Source: an uncultured Clostridia bacterium (GTDB taxonomy: Bacteria; Bacillota; Clostridia; Christensenellales; UBA1242). From it: 31,871 nt of DNA. Shown piece after piece: positions 22,601 to 31,525 of this stretch. Position numbers and translations under genes: made by a program. Below the pieces are notes generated by a model that was not told the DNA's origin, did not search any database, and worked only from the letters and a program-made list of their open reading frames with translations. The stretch covers positions 1-31,871 of the forward strand of contig CANQHL010000004.1 of assembly GCA_947623775.1 (NCBI GenBank), read 5' to 3'. The stretch's first letter is position 1, and each line of letters starts with the position of its first letter.

Positions 22601-23941
22601 ATGAATGATACAATTTGTGCAATATCCACACCGCTCGGGCGAGGAGCAATTTCCATTGTAAGAGTGAGCGGAAATAGTGCTGTGGAAATTATGAAAAATC
22701 TTTTTGAATGCAAAAAACTTGATTATCAAAACATTATGCCAAGATATATGTATTTTGGTGAATTTTTGTTGAACAATGGCTCACGGGAAAGATGTTTAAG
22801 TGTTTTTTTCAAAGGACCGTTCAGTTATACCGGTGAAGATATGGTTGAATTTCAAATTCATGGTGGGACACTTTTGACACAACTTGTTCTTGAAAGCATA
22901 AGAGAAAAAGGGGCAAGACTTGCCGAACCGGGAGAGTTTACTAAACGAGCATTTGAAAATGGGAAAATAAGTTTGGATATGGCGGAAAGCATCATCGGGG
23001 AGATAAATGCGGAAAGTGAGGGAGAACTTAGAGCGTCACTTCATTTAGCACAAGGGTTTCTTGCTAAAAACATAAAAAAAATGCAAAATTCTTTGACAGA
23101 AATGCTTGCGGAAATAGAAGCAACACTAGATTATCCCGAAGAAGATTTTGAAGTAGAAACAAAGGAAAAAATCTTCAAAAATCTTGAAAATATACTTTTT
23201 GAGCTGAAAAATTATCAAAATTCACAAAAAAATGGCAAATTATTGCAAGAGGGAGTGAAAATTGCAATAGTTGGCTCAACCAATGTTGGCAAATCGTCAA
23301 CCCTTAATGCACTGCTTGGCGAAAATCGGGCAATTGTAACCGACATTGAGGGAACAACTCGTGACACATTGTCTGAAAGTATTTCTTACAAGGGAATAAA
23401 ACTGAATTTTATTGATACTGCAGGCATTCGTGATAGCCAAGATATGATTGAAAGTATAGGCATTCAAAAATCCAAACAATCAATTGAAGAGGCTGATGTT
23501 GTGTTATGTTTATGCGACGGAAGCAGAGAATTGAATGAGAACGATAAAAACATACTCGCTCTTGTTAGAGACAAAAAGAATGTTGTATATATTGTAAACA
23601 AAAGCGACTTGCCAAGAAAACTTGAGAAGTTTGATGAAGAAATTGAAATTTCTGCATTAAATGATAAAAACATTGACGCAATAAAAGAAAAGATATTTGC
23701 CCTTGTGTGCAATGAAAAAATTGATTACAATCAAACGATAATCACATCATCTAGGCAAGCACAAACGATAAGTCAAGCAATAGAAATTTGCCAAAATATA
23801 ATTGATGCCAAAGAAGAAAGTATGGACATAATTGCCATGCTTATAAAGTCTCTTTGGAATAAACTTGGCGTGCTCACCGGCGAGTGCGAAAATGAAAGCA
23901 TTATTGATTTAATCTTTTCAAAATTTTGTCTTGGAAAATAA
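22601..23941 (+). CDS. mnmE: tRNA modification GTPase MnmE (TrmE)
   Basis: 446 residues, normal length. N-terminal tetrahydrofolate-binding domain (DTICAISTPLGRGAISIVRV), helical middle domain, inserted G domain with GSTNVGKSS (225-233), EGTTRDT, DTAG and NKSD, and the invariant C-terminal FCLGK whose Cys is important for activity. With MnmG it modifies U34 in a set of tRNAs. In many bacteria mnmE follows jag; here it is 7 kb further on and has its own promoter. MnmG is not in the window. Confidence 0.97.
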   Translation: MNDTICAISTPLGRGAISIVRVSGNSAVEIMKNLFECKKLDYQNIMPRYMYFGEFLLNNGSRERCLSVFFKGPFSYTGEDMVEFQIHGGTLLTQLVLESIREKGARLAEPGEFTKRAFENGKISLDMAESIIGEINAESEGELRASLHLAQGFLAKNIKKMQNSLTEMLAEIEATLDYPEEDFEVETKEKIFKNLENILFELKNYQNSQKNGKLLQEGVKIAIVGSTNVGKSSTLNALLGENRAIVTDIEGTTRDTLSESISYKGIKLNFIDTAGIRDSQDMIESIGIQKSKQSIEEADVVLCLCDGSRELNENDKNILALVRDKKNVVYIVNKSDLPRKLEKFDEEIEISALNDKNIDAIKEKIFALVCNEKIDYNQTIITSSRQAQTISQAIEICQNIIDAKEESMDIIAMLIKSLWNKLGVLTGECENESIIDLIFSKFCLGK

Positions 23942-24040
23942 AATTTATAAAAATTTACGTTTTTTGGCGAAATTTTAAATAAAAAACATAAATTTTGTTA
24001 AAAAATCACAAAAAATGTTGTTTTGATAAAAAAGTTTTTT

Positions 24041-24105
24041 GACAAAAGACGATGTGACAAAAATTGTTTTGACAAAAGATGATATAACAAAAGACGATGT
24101 GACAA
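24041..24105 (+). repeat. Three copies of a 20-bp motif before the HAD gene
   Basis: GACAAAAGACGATGTGACAA (24041-24060), GACAAAAGATGATATAACAA (24071-24090) and AACAAAAGACGATGTGACAA (24086-24105), spaced 30 and 15 bp start to start. TTGACA sits at the head of the first two, but no well-spaced -10 follows, so they may be sites or simple duplications. Confidence 0.6.
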
Positions 24106-24134
24106 TTAAGTTATTGTATAAAAAGTGAGGAATT

Positions 24135-24773
24135 ATGATTAAAAATGTGGTTTTTGATATAGGCGGCGTACTTACAAAATTTGACCCAAATGATTATTTA
24201 AGTCCGTTTGAGTTTGAGAAGAAAAAATCGCTACAACTTAATAATGCAATTTTCAAAAGTCCAGCATGGAGAGACTACATAATTGGAAAAGTTGATAAAA
24301 ATCAGTTTAAGGAAATTGTGATAAGAGCCAATGCAAATCTGAGAGAAGAAATTGCCTTTGTGCTTAGTGATGAAAACACAAAAAAGTTGTTACCGCCACT
24401 TGATGAGGGGATTGCGCTTTTAAAGGAATTGAAAGGGCGAGGATATAACATTTACATTTTGTCAAACATTGTTGGAGCCTCACTTGAATACTTTAAAAAA
24501 TCTTTTGAAGATGTGACTCAACTTTTGTCGGGAGGAATTTATAGTTGTGAGGTTGGGCTGCATAAACCAGATGAAAAAATTTTTAATTTGCTTTTAAACC
24601 GTTACAATTTGAAACCGCAAGAAACTATGTTTTTAGATGATAGTTTCAAAAATGTAGAGGCTGCAAAGGCACTTGGAATAAATGGAATTCTATGCCAACC
24701 ATTAAAAGACGTAACTGCTTTTGAAAACGTTAAGAAATTTATCGATGGCATGGAAAACGAAAATTTAGTGTGA
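24135..24773 (+). CDS. HAD-superfamily hydrolase, YihX-like
   Basis: 212 residues. Motif I is FDIGGVLTKFD with the nucleophile Asp8; motif II (YILSNI, Ser/Asn) lies at about 115-120; HKPDEKIF carries the motif III Lys; FLDDS the final acidic motif. The DIGGVL form is typical for HAD-IA enzymes such as YihX, a sugar-phosphate phosphatase. The substrate is not deducible. GTGAGG before the ATG; isolated between long AT-rich gaps. Confidence 0.88.
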   Translation: MIKNVVFDIGGVLTKFDPNDYLSPFEFEKKKSLQLNNAIFKSPAWRDYIIGKVDKNQFKEIVIRANANLREEIAFVLSDENTKKLLPPLDEGIALLKELKGRGYNIYILSNIVGASLEYFKKSFEDVTQLLSGGIYSCEVGLHKPDEKIFNLLLNRYNLKPQETMFLDDSFKNVEAAKALGINGILCQPLKDVTAFENVKKFIDGMENENLV

Positions 24774-25197
24774 AATGGGGTTTTAAAGCAATCTTAAAAT
24801 TGAAGAAATTTAAAATTTACGATTTACAAACAAGTTGTAATTTAAGAAAATATATTTATGAAAATTTAAAAAAATTATTTAAAACTTAAAAATTTAGTGA
24901 AAATTGAGAAAATTTTATTAAAAATGTTAAAAAAACACAAAAAACACGTTAAAAACTTAAAAATACATAAAAATAAAAAATTTTCAAATAATTTAAAAAT
25001 CAAAAAATAAGTTAATACAAAAAAGCCAAAGGCTTTGTTTGGCTGAAAATTATGTGTATAACAAACAAAATTGGTGTGTTTTGCTTGCCTGAATAATATG
25101 TAATTGTCAAACAAAACTTGGCAAGTTTTACATAATTTAAAACATTTGATATTGACTTATTTTTGTTTTGTGTTACAATTATGTTAGGGGGAATAGC
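24774..25197. other. A-rich gap with a short hairpin and a promoter
   Basis: A-rich up to about 25020. AAAGCC/GGCTTT (25022-25036) can also pair as AGCCAAA/TTTGGCT (to about 25043), so alternative stems exist, without a T-run. TTGACT (25152-25157) and TACAAT (25174-25179), spacer 16 bp, are a likely promoter for the gene at 25198. No gene is seen. Confidence 0.45.
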
Positions 25198-26292
25198 ATG
25201 GACAAAGGCTCACTATCAAGAATTGATTATATTGATAAAAATTTTGTAAAGCTTTTTTATTTGGAAGAAAAATATTACGAAGTGGCAAAAGCAAGTCAAA
25301 TTTTAGATGAGGTCCAACTCGGTGATGTTGTTTCTTATGATTATGATGATGCTCAAAACAAAATTTACAAACTTTATGCTAAGGCAGAGGAAAAAGAGTA
25401 TAATCTTGAAGATGCGTATGTTATAGCAAATGAAGATGAAAATCATTATTATATTATTAAAAATAACACCGCAAAAATAATCTCAGTACCGAAAACTCAA
25501 AACAATTTTGCAGTTTATGATATTGTAAATTTGGAGGAGGGCAACCGAGATAAATTTCTTGTCGCAAATGAACAAATGTCACGTATTTTCGAAAAGGCTA
25601 TTGATGAATTTGGCGACATCAAAATAAAACAGTTTAGTATAACAAGGGTTTTTGCAAATGAATTTCATAAAAAAGGTGTTTGTCTTTGTCCGATTGAAAA
25701 CTTTGATGAACTTGATTATCAGCCAAACACAAAATTTGAAAAAAATTTGAACTATGGTGATATTTATTATGCAATAACAATAGGCAAGAATACAAAATAT
25801 GTGCTTGACGAGGTAAACACTCAGGAATTAAGCGGACCTTACATTTCACTTTACAACCAAAAATTTGCAGTTTCAAAAAATGCAACCGCCGAGGAAGTTT
25901 TGAAAAGAACGAAAAGCGTCTTGGATTTTTATAACAGCAAAAAAGTTGAACTTGAAAAGGTGAGTAAAACCGCCAAAGAGGAAATTCCTTATGAAGAAAA
26001 TGATGTCCTTGGCGAATTTTATCTAGATGAACTTGAAGAAGATAATGACGGCAAGTATTTTAGAGCGATAAACTACGATGAGGACGCATATAACAAGGAA
26101 ATCAAAGTTTATTTAAAAAACCTCCCGAATGTTATAGCTCGCGAGGGGGATAGCATTGTTATGGTGAAAGACGAATTTGGAAAAATCAAATTTTATTTCA
26201 CAAATAAGTTTATTGAAAATTCCCTTACAGATAAAATAGATGCAGAAGTACGTCGTCTCAATTATTTAAATAAGGGGGGACTATGGAAGTAA
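25198..26292 (+). CDS. Unknown beta-rich protein paired with an MBL-fold hydrolase
   Basis: 364 residues from the ATG at 25198 (AGGGGG upstream). There is no membrane segment or signal peptide. Several segments look like small beta-barrel domains: RIDYIDKNFVKLFYLEEKYYEV with VQLGDVVSYDYDD (about 10-70), KNNTAKIISVPKTQNNFAVYD (about 90-120) and a C-terminal LKNLPNVIAREGDSIVMVKD part (about 310-345). The strand-loop-GDVV pattern resembles DUF3006-like domains, which are often encoded beside ComEC-type MBL proteins; I cannot confirm membership. It overlaps the MBL gene by 10 bases, so the two are very likely made together and may interact. Confidence 0.75.
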   Translation: MDKGSLSRIDYIDKNFVKLFYLEEKYYEVAKASQILDEVQLGDVVSYDYDDAQNKIYKLYAKAEEKEYNLEDAYVIANEDENHYYIIKNNTAKIISVPKTQNNFAVYDIVNLEEGNRDKFLVANEQMSRIFEKAIDEFGDIKIKQFSITRVFANEFHKKGVCLCPIENFDELDYQPNTKFEKNLNYGDIYYAITIGKNTKYVLDEVNTQELSGPYISLYNQKFAVSKNATAEEVLKRTKSVLDFYNSKKVELEKVSKTAKEEIPYEENDVLGEFYLDELEEDNDGKYFRAINYDEDAYNKEIKVYLKNLPNVIAREGDSIVMVKDEFGKIKFYFTNKFIENSLTDKIDAEVRRLNYLNKGGLWK

Positions 26293-27512
26293 ATTCTCAA
26301 AAAGCCTACCTAAAAAAACGTGTTGAACCGGATAAACTTAACTTGTTTGCCGGCTTTGATAACAGAGTGTTTGAACTGAACGATACCAATATTACATATT
26401 ACGTTCCTTTCAAAAATTATTATAGAGAAAGTGAAAATTGCTATAAAAATTGGGGAAAAAGGTTTAGTTTAACGCCAAAAAGTTTAAAAGTTATTCATAA
26501 TACAGACGTTAAAACAAACAAAAAAAATCTTGGCTGCAATATACATCTTATAAATTGCGGGCATGGGGATAGTATACTGGTTGAGAATAATGGCGAGTAT
26601 GCCCTCATTGACTTTGGGGGAAGAGATAGTTATAAACAAAATGGCGAAATGCAGCCACCAAACAACGTTTTTGCGGTTGATAAAAATAATGATAGTTGTA
26701 TCGTGAAATATTGCAAGCAGCATGTTAAGGGAAACACCATCAAAGCGGCAATTATATCTCATCTTCATGAGGACCATATATTTGATATAGACAAATTTTC
26801 TCAAAATTTTGAAATTGAAAACCTTTTTATGCTCAAAACGTTTCATGGCGAAAAGTTTAAAGGCAAAAACACTTACAAATTACTAGATAAGGCAAATGCA
26901 GACACAATAAACTTTATTGACATTGAGGATATAAAAGAACGAAAGGCAAATTCCTTTAAAATAGGCCATGCGAAATTTGAGATTATTGGACCGGTTGAGG
27001 ACATTGAGGATTTAAACGGAAATTCTCTTGTTTTGCTTATGAGTTATAACAACATGAAAGTTTTGTTTACCGGTGATATGACAAAAAGAGCGGAAAGAAA
27101 TGTTATTGACCATTGCAAACGCAACAATATAAATCTTAAAGATGTTTCTATTTTAAAAGTTGCACATCATGGCTCAGACACATCATCTTCATCACAATTT
27201 TTAAAAGAACTCGGGGATAATTTAACATGCGTGATAAGTTGTGGTTGCGAAGATAAATGCAAGCAAACAGAAGAACTCAGAAAAAAGGGTGTTGTTTATA
27301 AAACTTCGGAAGATGGTGACGTCACAATAAAACTTTTGCCAAAAATAAGAAGTTATGTAGTAGATACGCAAAAGCAAAAATCAATCAAAGTGCCAGAGTC
27401 TGTACTTAAAGATAGTCGCGTGCTTGGCAAGTCAAGAAGGGAAAGCAATCCAAGATTACATTATGTGCCAGAACGGACAAGACAGGAAGTTGAAGAAAAT
27501 TATGCCTCATAA
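26283..27512 (+). CDS. ComEC-like metallo-beta-lactamase-fold hydrolase
   Basis: 409 residues. An N-terminal extension of about 85 residues precedes the MBL domain, which begins IHLINCGHGDSILVENNGEYALIDFGG and has the metal motif HLHEDH (160-165, His160, His162, Asp164, His165), FTGDMT with the bridging Asp265, and VAHHGSDTSSS (294-303), the layout of the C-terminal nuclease-like domain of the DNA-uptake protein ComEC. There is no membrane channel part here, so it is a stand-alone cytoplasmic enzyme, perhaps a nuclease or phosphodiesterase. A basic tail (about 380-409, GKSRRES...PERTR) could bind nucleic acid. AAGGGGGG precedes the ATG. Confidence 0.85.
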   Translation: MEVNSQKAYLKKRVEPDKLNLFAGFDNRVFELNDTNITYYVPFKNYYRESENCYKNWGKRFSLTPKSLKVIHNTDVKTNKKNLGCNIHLINCGHGDSILVENNGEYALIDFGGRDSYKQNGEMQPPNNVFAVDKNNDSCIVKYCKQHVKGNTIKAAIISHLHEDHIFDIDKFSQNFEIENLFMLKTFHGEKFKGKNTYKLLDKANADTINFIDIEDIKERKANSFKIGHAKFEIIGPVEDIEDLNGNSLVLLMSYNNMKVLFTGDMTKRAERNVIDHCKRNNINLKDVSILKVAHHGSDTSSSSQFLKELGDNLTCVISCGCEDKCKQTEELRKKGVVYKTSEDGDVTIKLLPKIRSYVVDTQKQKSIKVPESVLKDSRVLGKSRRESNPRLHYVPERTRQEVEENYAS

Positions 27513-27822
27513 AAAACTTAAACATCAAAAATATTAAAAATTTCAATGAAAAAGCAACTAAAATGTTAAATTTTGAAAAATAAACAAGGATTTTTAGTTT
27601 TAAAATTAAATTGAGAAAGTAAATTTTCAATTTAAAAATGTAAATAAGAATTTTTAATTAAAATGATAAAAGGCAAAAATTTATGATTGAAAGAGACAAA
27701 AGTTAAAAGATAAATTTTTGAATGAAAATCGTAAAATTAAAGCGTAAAAGATAATTGAAAATTATGAAATTTAAAGCAAAAGGATTTGATTGAAAATCCA
27801 TATAAATTTAATTTGATAGTAA
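27513..27822. other. A-rich 3' region, no gene seen
   Basis: Between the MBL gene and the terminator; strongly A-rich on the plus strand, without a usable frame. Confidence 0.45.
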
Positions 27823-27862
27823 AAAAAGAAGTACCCGTGAATTTCCACGGGTACTTCTTTTT
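27823..27862. terminator. Strong bidirectional terminator
   Basis: 17-bp stem, AAAAAGAAGTACCCGTG (27823-27839) / CACGGGTACTTCTTTTT (27846-27862), loop AATTTC. It stops both the MBL transcript and the convergent trkH-trkA transcript. Confidence 0.95.
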
Positions 27863-28208
27863 GAATGTTTAGTGACTTGTTTTGTTGTCCGATATTTGTA
27901 TGAAAGCAATTTTATTTTTTCGCGTGTTTATTTTTTGTCACATGATTTGTCTGCTTTTTATTGTATGAGTGCTATGTGACGGCGTATGTACTTTTAAATT
28001 TTTGCAATTTTAACATTTTTTTATCAAATTTTAACGAATTTTCATGATTTATGCTTAAATTATTGTACTTTTGTCTTATTTTTCACCATTTTTGTTTAAT
28101 TCTTTAATTTTGCTTTTGTTTCTTACGTTTTACGTTTTTTCATAATTTTAAATTAAATTTTTGTGATTTTGTCCACATTGATTTTTGAAATTTTAGTTGC
28201 TCAATTTT
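27863..28208. other. T-rich 3' region of the trkA transcript
   Basis: T-rich on the plus strand, thus A-rich in the minus-strand mRNA. A GTCACAT ... ATGTGAC inverted pair lies near 27937-27980. No gene is recognised. Confidence 0.45.
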
Positions 28209-28934
28209 TTATTCGTCAAGTGCATCTTTTAACGATTGGTTTGCATCAAGCACATTTTTGGTTTTGTTTGATAGGGCGTTTATCTTGTTGACCTCGCCGG
28301 CAACAATTAAAGTATCGTCTTTCAGTATAACAGTGCTTTGATCAGGTGAAATGATTTCCTTGTTGCGTCTGATAAATATAATTGTGATTTTATACTTATT
28401 TCGTATATTCATGTCACCAATGGAATGGTCAATCCAACTGTCGGGTGTTGCCATCTCAACTATTTTGAGGTTGTCGGTTAGTGATAAAATTTCGTTTAGG
28501 CTTGGATTTGCCAAAGTGGAAGCAACCTTTCTTCCCATATATGTCTCAGGAAAAACAACCATATCGGCACCTATCTTTTCAAGCACTTTTTTATGCTGTT
28601 CGGTTTGTGCTTTTGCCACTATGTATTTGACTCCAAGCTCTTTGCATATAAGTGTTGTTAAAATGCTTGCTTGCAAATCCTCGCCTATGCAGTTTACCAC
28701 GCAGTCAAAGTTTTGCACGCCGAGTGATGCAAGCACGTCTGTTCCTGTTGAATCGGCAACCACTGCTCCCGAAACCTGATTTTCAATTTGTTTGATGGCG
28801 TCGGGGTGATCATCAAGCACAAGCACCTCTTTGCCAAGAGAGGCAAGTGTTAGTGCTACACTTTTTCCGAACCGTCCAAGACCAATTACGACAAATTGGT
28901 CCATTTCCTTATCTATTTTTTTAACTTCGTTCAT
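28209..28934 (-). CDS. ktrA: Potassium uptake regulator TrkA/KtrA
   Basis: 241 residues. RCK_N (Rossmann) domain with VVIGLGRFGKSVALTLASLG, VLVLDDHPD (acidic end of the second strand, NAD(H)/ATP-binding) and VVADSTGTDVL; then an RCK_C domain at about 150-235 (IGDMNIRNKYKITIIFIRRN). It gates the TrkH/KtrB channel at the membrane in response to nucleotides. Start at 28934 with AAGGAG. Only 10 bases separate it from the upstream trkH/ktrB gene, so they form an operon. Either KtrA or TrkA naming is acceptable; the single-RCK size supports KtrA. Confidence 0.93.
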   Translation of the reverse strand: MNEVKKIDKEMDQFVVIGLGRFGKSVALTLASLGKEVLVLDDHPDAIKQIENQVSGAVVADSTGTDVLASLGVQNFDCVVNCIGEDLQASILTTLICKELGVKYIVAKAQTEQHKKVLEKIGADMVVFPETYMGRKVASTLANPSLNEILSLTDNLKIVEMATPDSWIDHSIGDMNIRNKYKITIIFIRRNKEIISPDQSTVILKDDTLIVAGEVNKINALSNKTKNVLDANQSLKDALDE

Positions 28935-28944
28935 ATTTTTCTCC

Positions 28945-30318
28945 TTATCCTATTATTATTTTACTATCCGGATATTCAATTTCATCATTTACGCTCTTCA
29001 TTTTTCCCACAAATGCCACAGACAATGTTACAGCCCCCACTCTCCCGATAAACATCACAAGCACAATAATCAGTTTGCTAAGCGTGCAAAGGTAGGGGGT
29101 TATGCCCAGCGAAAGTCCAACTGTGGAAATTGCCGAAATAACTTCAAATATTGCCGCACTTTGAGAAACCGCTCCACCCTCACAGATAACTATTAAAAAT
29201 GTGGATATAAATATTATAAAAAGTGCAACAATTGTTATTCGTGTGCTTTTCCGTATTAATTTGTTTGGAATTTGCTTTTTAAAAAACGATACATCGCCTT
29301 TGGAATTTGAACGTCTAAACACTGCAAGCAGCGTTACAAATATTGTTGTTGTTTTTATGCCGCCCGCTGTTGATGCAGGACTTCCGCCGATAAACATAAG
29401 CACATCGGTGAGAATTTTGCTTTGCGGAGTAAGTTGAGCCATGTCGAATGTTGCAAAACCCGCCGTTCGTGGAGTTATACTTTGGAACAGGCAATTGACA
29501 ATTTTGTCCCATGTGCTAAATGTACCAATAGTTCCGGGATTGTTCCACTCAAAAATTCCAAATAGCAGTGCTGGCACCAAAATCAAAAATGCGGTTATCG
29601 ACAAAACAAGTTTGGTGTGAAAAGACATCTTTTTGCGATTTTTTGTGAATTTGTTTGAAATATCAAAAACTACTGTATATCCAATTCCGCCAATTACAAT
29701 CAAAAACATAACGGGAAGAAGAATAAGTGCTTTTTGTGCGTATCCGGAAATACTTTGAAATTCCATTGTGTGGGAATCGGTCACGTTAAATCCCGCATTG
29801 CAGAAAGCGGAAACTGAAAGAAAAAGTGCACGGAAAATTCCATAGCCCGCTCCATATAGGCTTATCATTGATGGCAAAAGAAGTAAAAAGCCTAAAAGTT
29901 CGGTTGAAAACACAAAAATAACAATATTTCTTAAAAATTTTACAACTCCTTGATTATTTTCCTTGTTGAAACTCTCTTGTATTGCAACTCTATTGCCGTA
30001 TGACAACTTTTTGCCAAACATTAAAAGAACAAAAGAGGTTAATGCAATAAATCCAAGTCCGCCGATTTGAATTAAGAGCATTATAACTATTTGCCCAAAC
30101 AGAGAGAAGTATATTGATGTGTCAACCACAATAAGACCGGTTACACAAACTGAACTTGTGCTTGTAAAAAGCGAGTTCAAGAATGGCACCCATTGTCCAC
30201 TTGCAGAAGAGAAGGGCAAACACAACAAAAATGTTCCAACTAAAATCACCCCTAAAAATCCTAGCGCAATTGAAGCGGCGGGGTTAAGTTTTCTATTTTT
30301 AAATTTCATCATACCCAT
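28945..30318 (-). CDS. ktrB: Potassium uptake channel TrkH/KtrB
   Basis: 457 residues, multi-pass membrane protein with four P-loop repeats: SVCVTGL, SAFCNAGF, TPRTAGF and EVISAISTVGL (selectivity filter Gly in each). It forms the K+ (often Na+-dependent) translocating subunit, regulated by the following ktrA product. Three Met codons (30318, 30312, 30309) lie close together behind a TATAAT box at 30321-30326; no ribosome site is seen, so a leaderless or ultra-short leader is predicted and the exact Met is uncertain. The size fits KtrB better than the longer TrkH. Confidence 0.92.
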   Translation of the reverse strand: MGMMKFKNRKLNPAASIALGFLGVILVGTFLLCLPFSSASGQWVPFLNSLFTSTSSVCVTGLIVVDTSIYFSLFGQIVIMLLIQIGGLGFIALTSFVLLMFGKKLSYGNRVAIQESFNKENNQGVVKFLRNIVIFVFSTELLGFLLLLPSMISLYGAGYGIFRALFLSVSAFCNAGFNVTDSHTMEFQSISGYAQKALILLPVMFLIVIGGIGYTVVFDISNKFTKNRKKMSFHTKLVLSITAFLILVPALLFGIFEWNNPGTIGTFSTWDKIVNCLFQSITPRTAGFATFDMAQLTPQSKILTDVLMFIGGSPASTAGGIKTTTIFVTLLAVFRRSNSKGDVSFFKKQIPNKLIRKSTRITIVALFIIFISTFLIVICEGGAVSQSAAIFEVISAISTVGLSLGITPYLCTLSKLIIVLVMFIGRVGAVTLSVAFVGKMKSVNDEIEYPDSKIIIG

Positions 30319-30320
30319 AG

Positions 30321-30349
30321 ATTATATATCAAATTGACTTTTAAAGCAA
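30321..30349 (-). promoter_or_regulatory. ktrB promoter
   Basis: Minus strand TTGCTT, spacer 17 bp, TATAAT at 30321-30326. The first ATG is two bases after the -10, the others at 8 and 11 bases, so translation probably uses one of the latter on a leaderless mRNA. Confidence 0.5.
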
Positions 30350-30485
30350 GTATATTGCAAAAAATATTAAAAATTGTGATGTAATGTATAAGATGATATT
30401 ATATTAAGGCGGGTGGTTTTTATAGCATTAATATATTATTATTGATATATTGTTTACATCATTGTTATCCCAAATTTTACCTTTC

Positions 30486-30513
30486 GCACTGCATATTCGA
30501 GTGCAAATACTCG
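30486..30513. other. Two mutually exclusive small stems
   Basis: GCACT (30486-30490) pairs with AGTGC (30500-30504); CGAGT (30498-30502) pairs with ACTCG (30509-30513). The two stems share bases. They lie in the 430-bp gap between ktrB and the gene at 30751, where no coding region is seen. Confidence 0.4.
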
Positions 30514-30570
30514 GTAATAGCGGCGTTTTTAGTCTGTTTGCAAGTTTTTAATATCACGACGCACAAAATC

Positions 30571-30643
30571 ACTTTGATTTAATTTCACTTTTGATTTAAT
30601 TTCACTTTTGATTTAATTTCCTTTTTATTTAATTTCACTTTTT
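30571..30643. repeat. 17-bp tandem repeat
   Basis: Four copies of (A)CTTTTGATTTAATTTC at 30571-30586, 30587-30603, 30604-30620 and 30621-30636 (last one diverged) and a partial fifth. Confidence 0.85.
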
Positions 30644-30697
30644 ATATCTGATAAAAAGATTAATAAAACACAAAAATCATAGAGTTGTATTGTAGCC

Positions 30698-30726
30698 TTG
30701 ACAAATAAAACGCATTGTGATAAACT
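30698..30726 (+). promoter_or_regulatory. Promoter of the gene at 30751
   Basis: TTGACA (30698-30703), spacer 17 bp, TAAACT (30721-30726) with an upstream TG forming an extended -10. Confidence 0.6.
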
Positions 30727-30750
30727 AGTTACATATTATGGGAGGAAAAT

Positions 30751-31404
30751 ATGAATTATATTAAATTTTTAGATGATGCCGTAAAAGAAAAACTTGAAAA
30801 AGATGAAAGATATCAAAAATCTTCAGCAGAAGTAAATCAATTAAATGAGGAAATCTTGCAAATAAGAAAGGATTTTCCGCTTGTTTTTGGCGAAAGCGAA
30901 AGTTTTGAAGACCTTGTAAAAAGATCAACCTCTTTTGCACAATCTTATGCAGAGAGAGAAGATGAATATGATGTTTATGATTATAAAATTCAAACCAATT
31001 TCTTCGATCCGAATAAGCAAAAGGAATATGCAAATGCAAAACGTGGTGCACAAGAATATTTTGACCAACTTGGAATATTCAATGAAAAATACGATTGGTA
31101 TAAACTTGAAAAAATGAATAATCGTTTGAAAGAAAACGAGGGTGCAGTTAAAAAAATTACACAAGACACAGTGAAAAAGGTTGTTGTTGAGCAACTTACA
31201 AGTGAGGAATTGTCTTCATTCATAGATGATTTTTTGAAAGACAAATTGCCACAAGGGCAACAACTTGGACAATATGGCAACCTCTTTAAAGATGTTATTG
31301 GAAATGAATTTGCTCAAATGAAATCAGAAGAAAATCAGATGAGCAGAAGAATACAAGACAAATTGGAAAAGCAATACAATGAATTTGTAAAAGAAGATGA
31401 ATAG
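30751..31404 (+). CDS. Unknown charged helical protein
   Basis: 217 residues, helical, strongly charged and without membrane segment: LDDAVKEKLEKDERYQKSSA at the N-terminus, an aromatic middle (DEYDVYDYKI...QEYFDQLGIFNEKYDWYKLE) and a C-terminal coiled part (SRRIQDKLEKQYNEFVKEDE). GGGAGGAAAAT is the ribosome site. Own promoter and terminator indicate a single-gene transcript. No family recognised; its style resembles the helical proteins at 17588-19181 but no alignment is claimed. Confidence 0.75.
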   Translation: MNYIKFLDDAVKEKLEKDERYQKSSAEVNQLNEEILQIRKDFPLVFGESESFEDLVKRSTSFAQSYAEREDEYDVYDYKIQTNFFDPNKQKEYANAKRGAQEYFDQLGIFNEKYDWYKLEKMNNRLKENEGAVKKITQDTVKKVVVEQLTSEELSSFIDDFLKDKLPQGQQLGQYGNLFKDVIGNEFAQMKSEENQMSRRIQDKLEKQYNEFVKEDE

Positions 31405-31437
31405 GAAAAATTATTAAATAAATCATTAAAAATAATG

Positions 31438-31465
31438 AAAAAGACGCAAAATTGCGTCTTTTTTT
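31438..31465 (+). terminator. Intrinsic terminator after the helical protein gene
   Basis: AAAAAGACGCA / TGCGTCTTTTT stem with a short loop, followed by more T's to 31465. Confidence 0.85.
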
Positions 31466-31525
31466 GTGTTTTTTCACGATTTTACGCTTAAAAACGCTAA
31501 TTTTCAAGTTTGGAATGAAAGTTTC

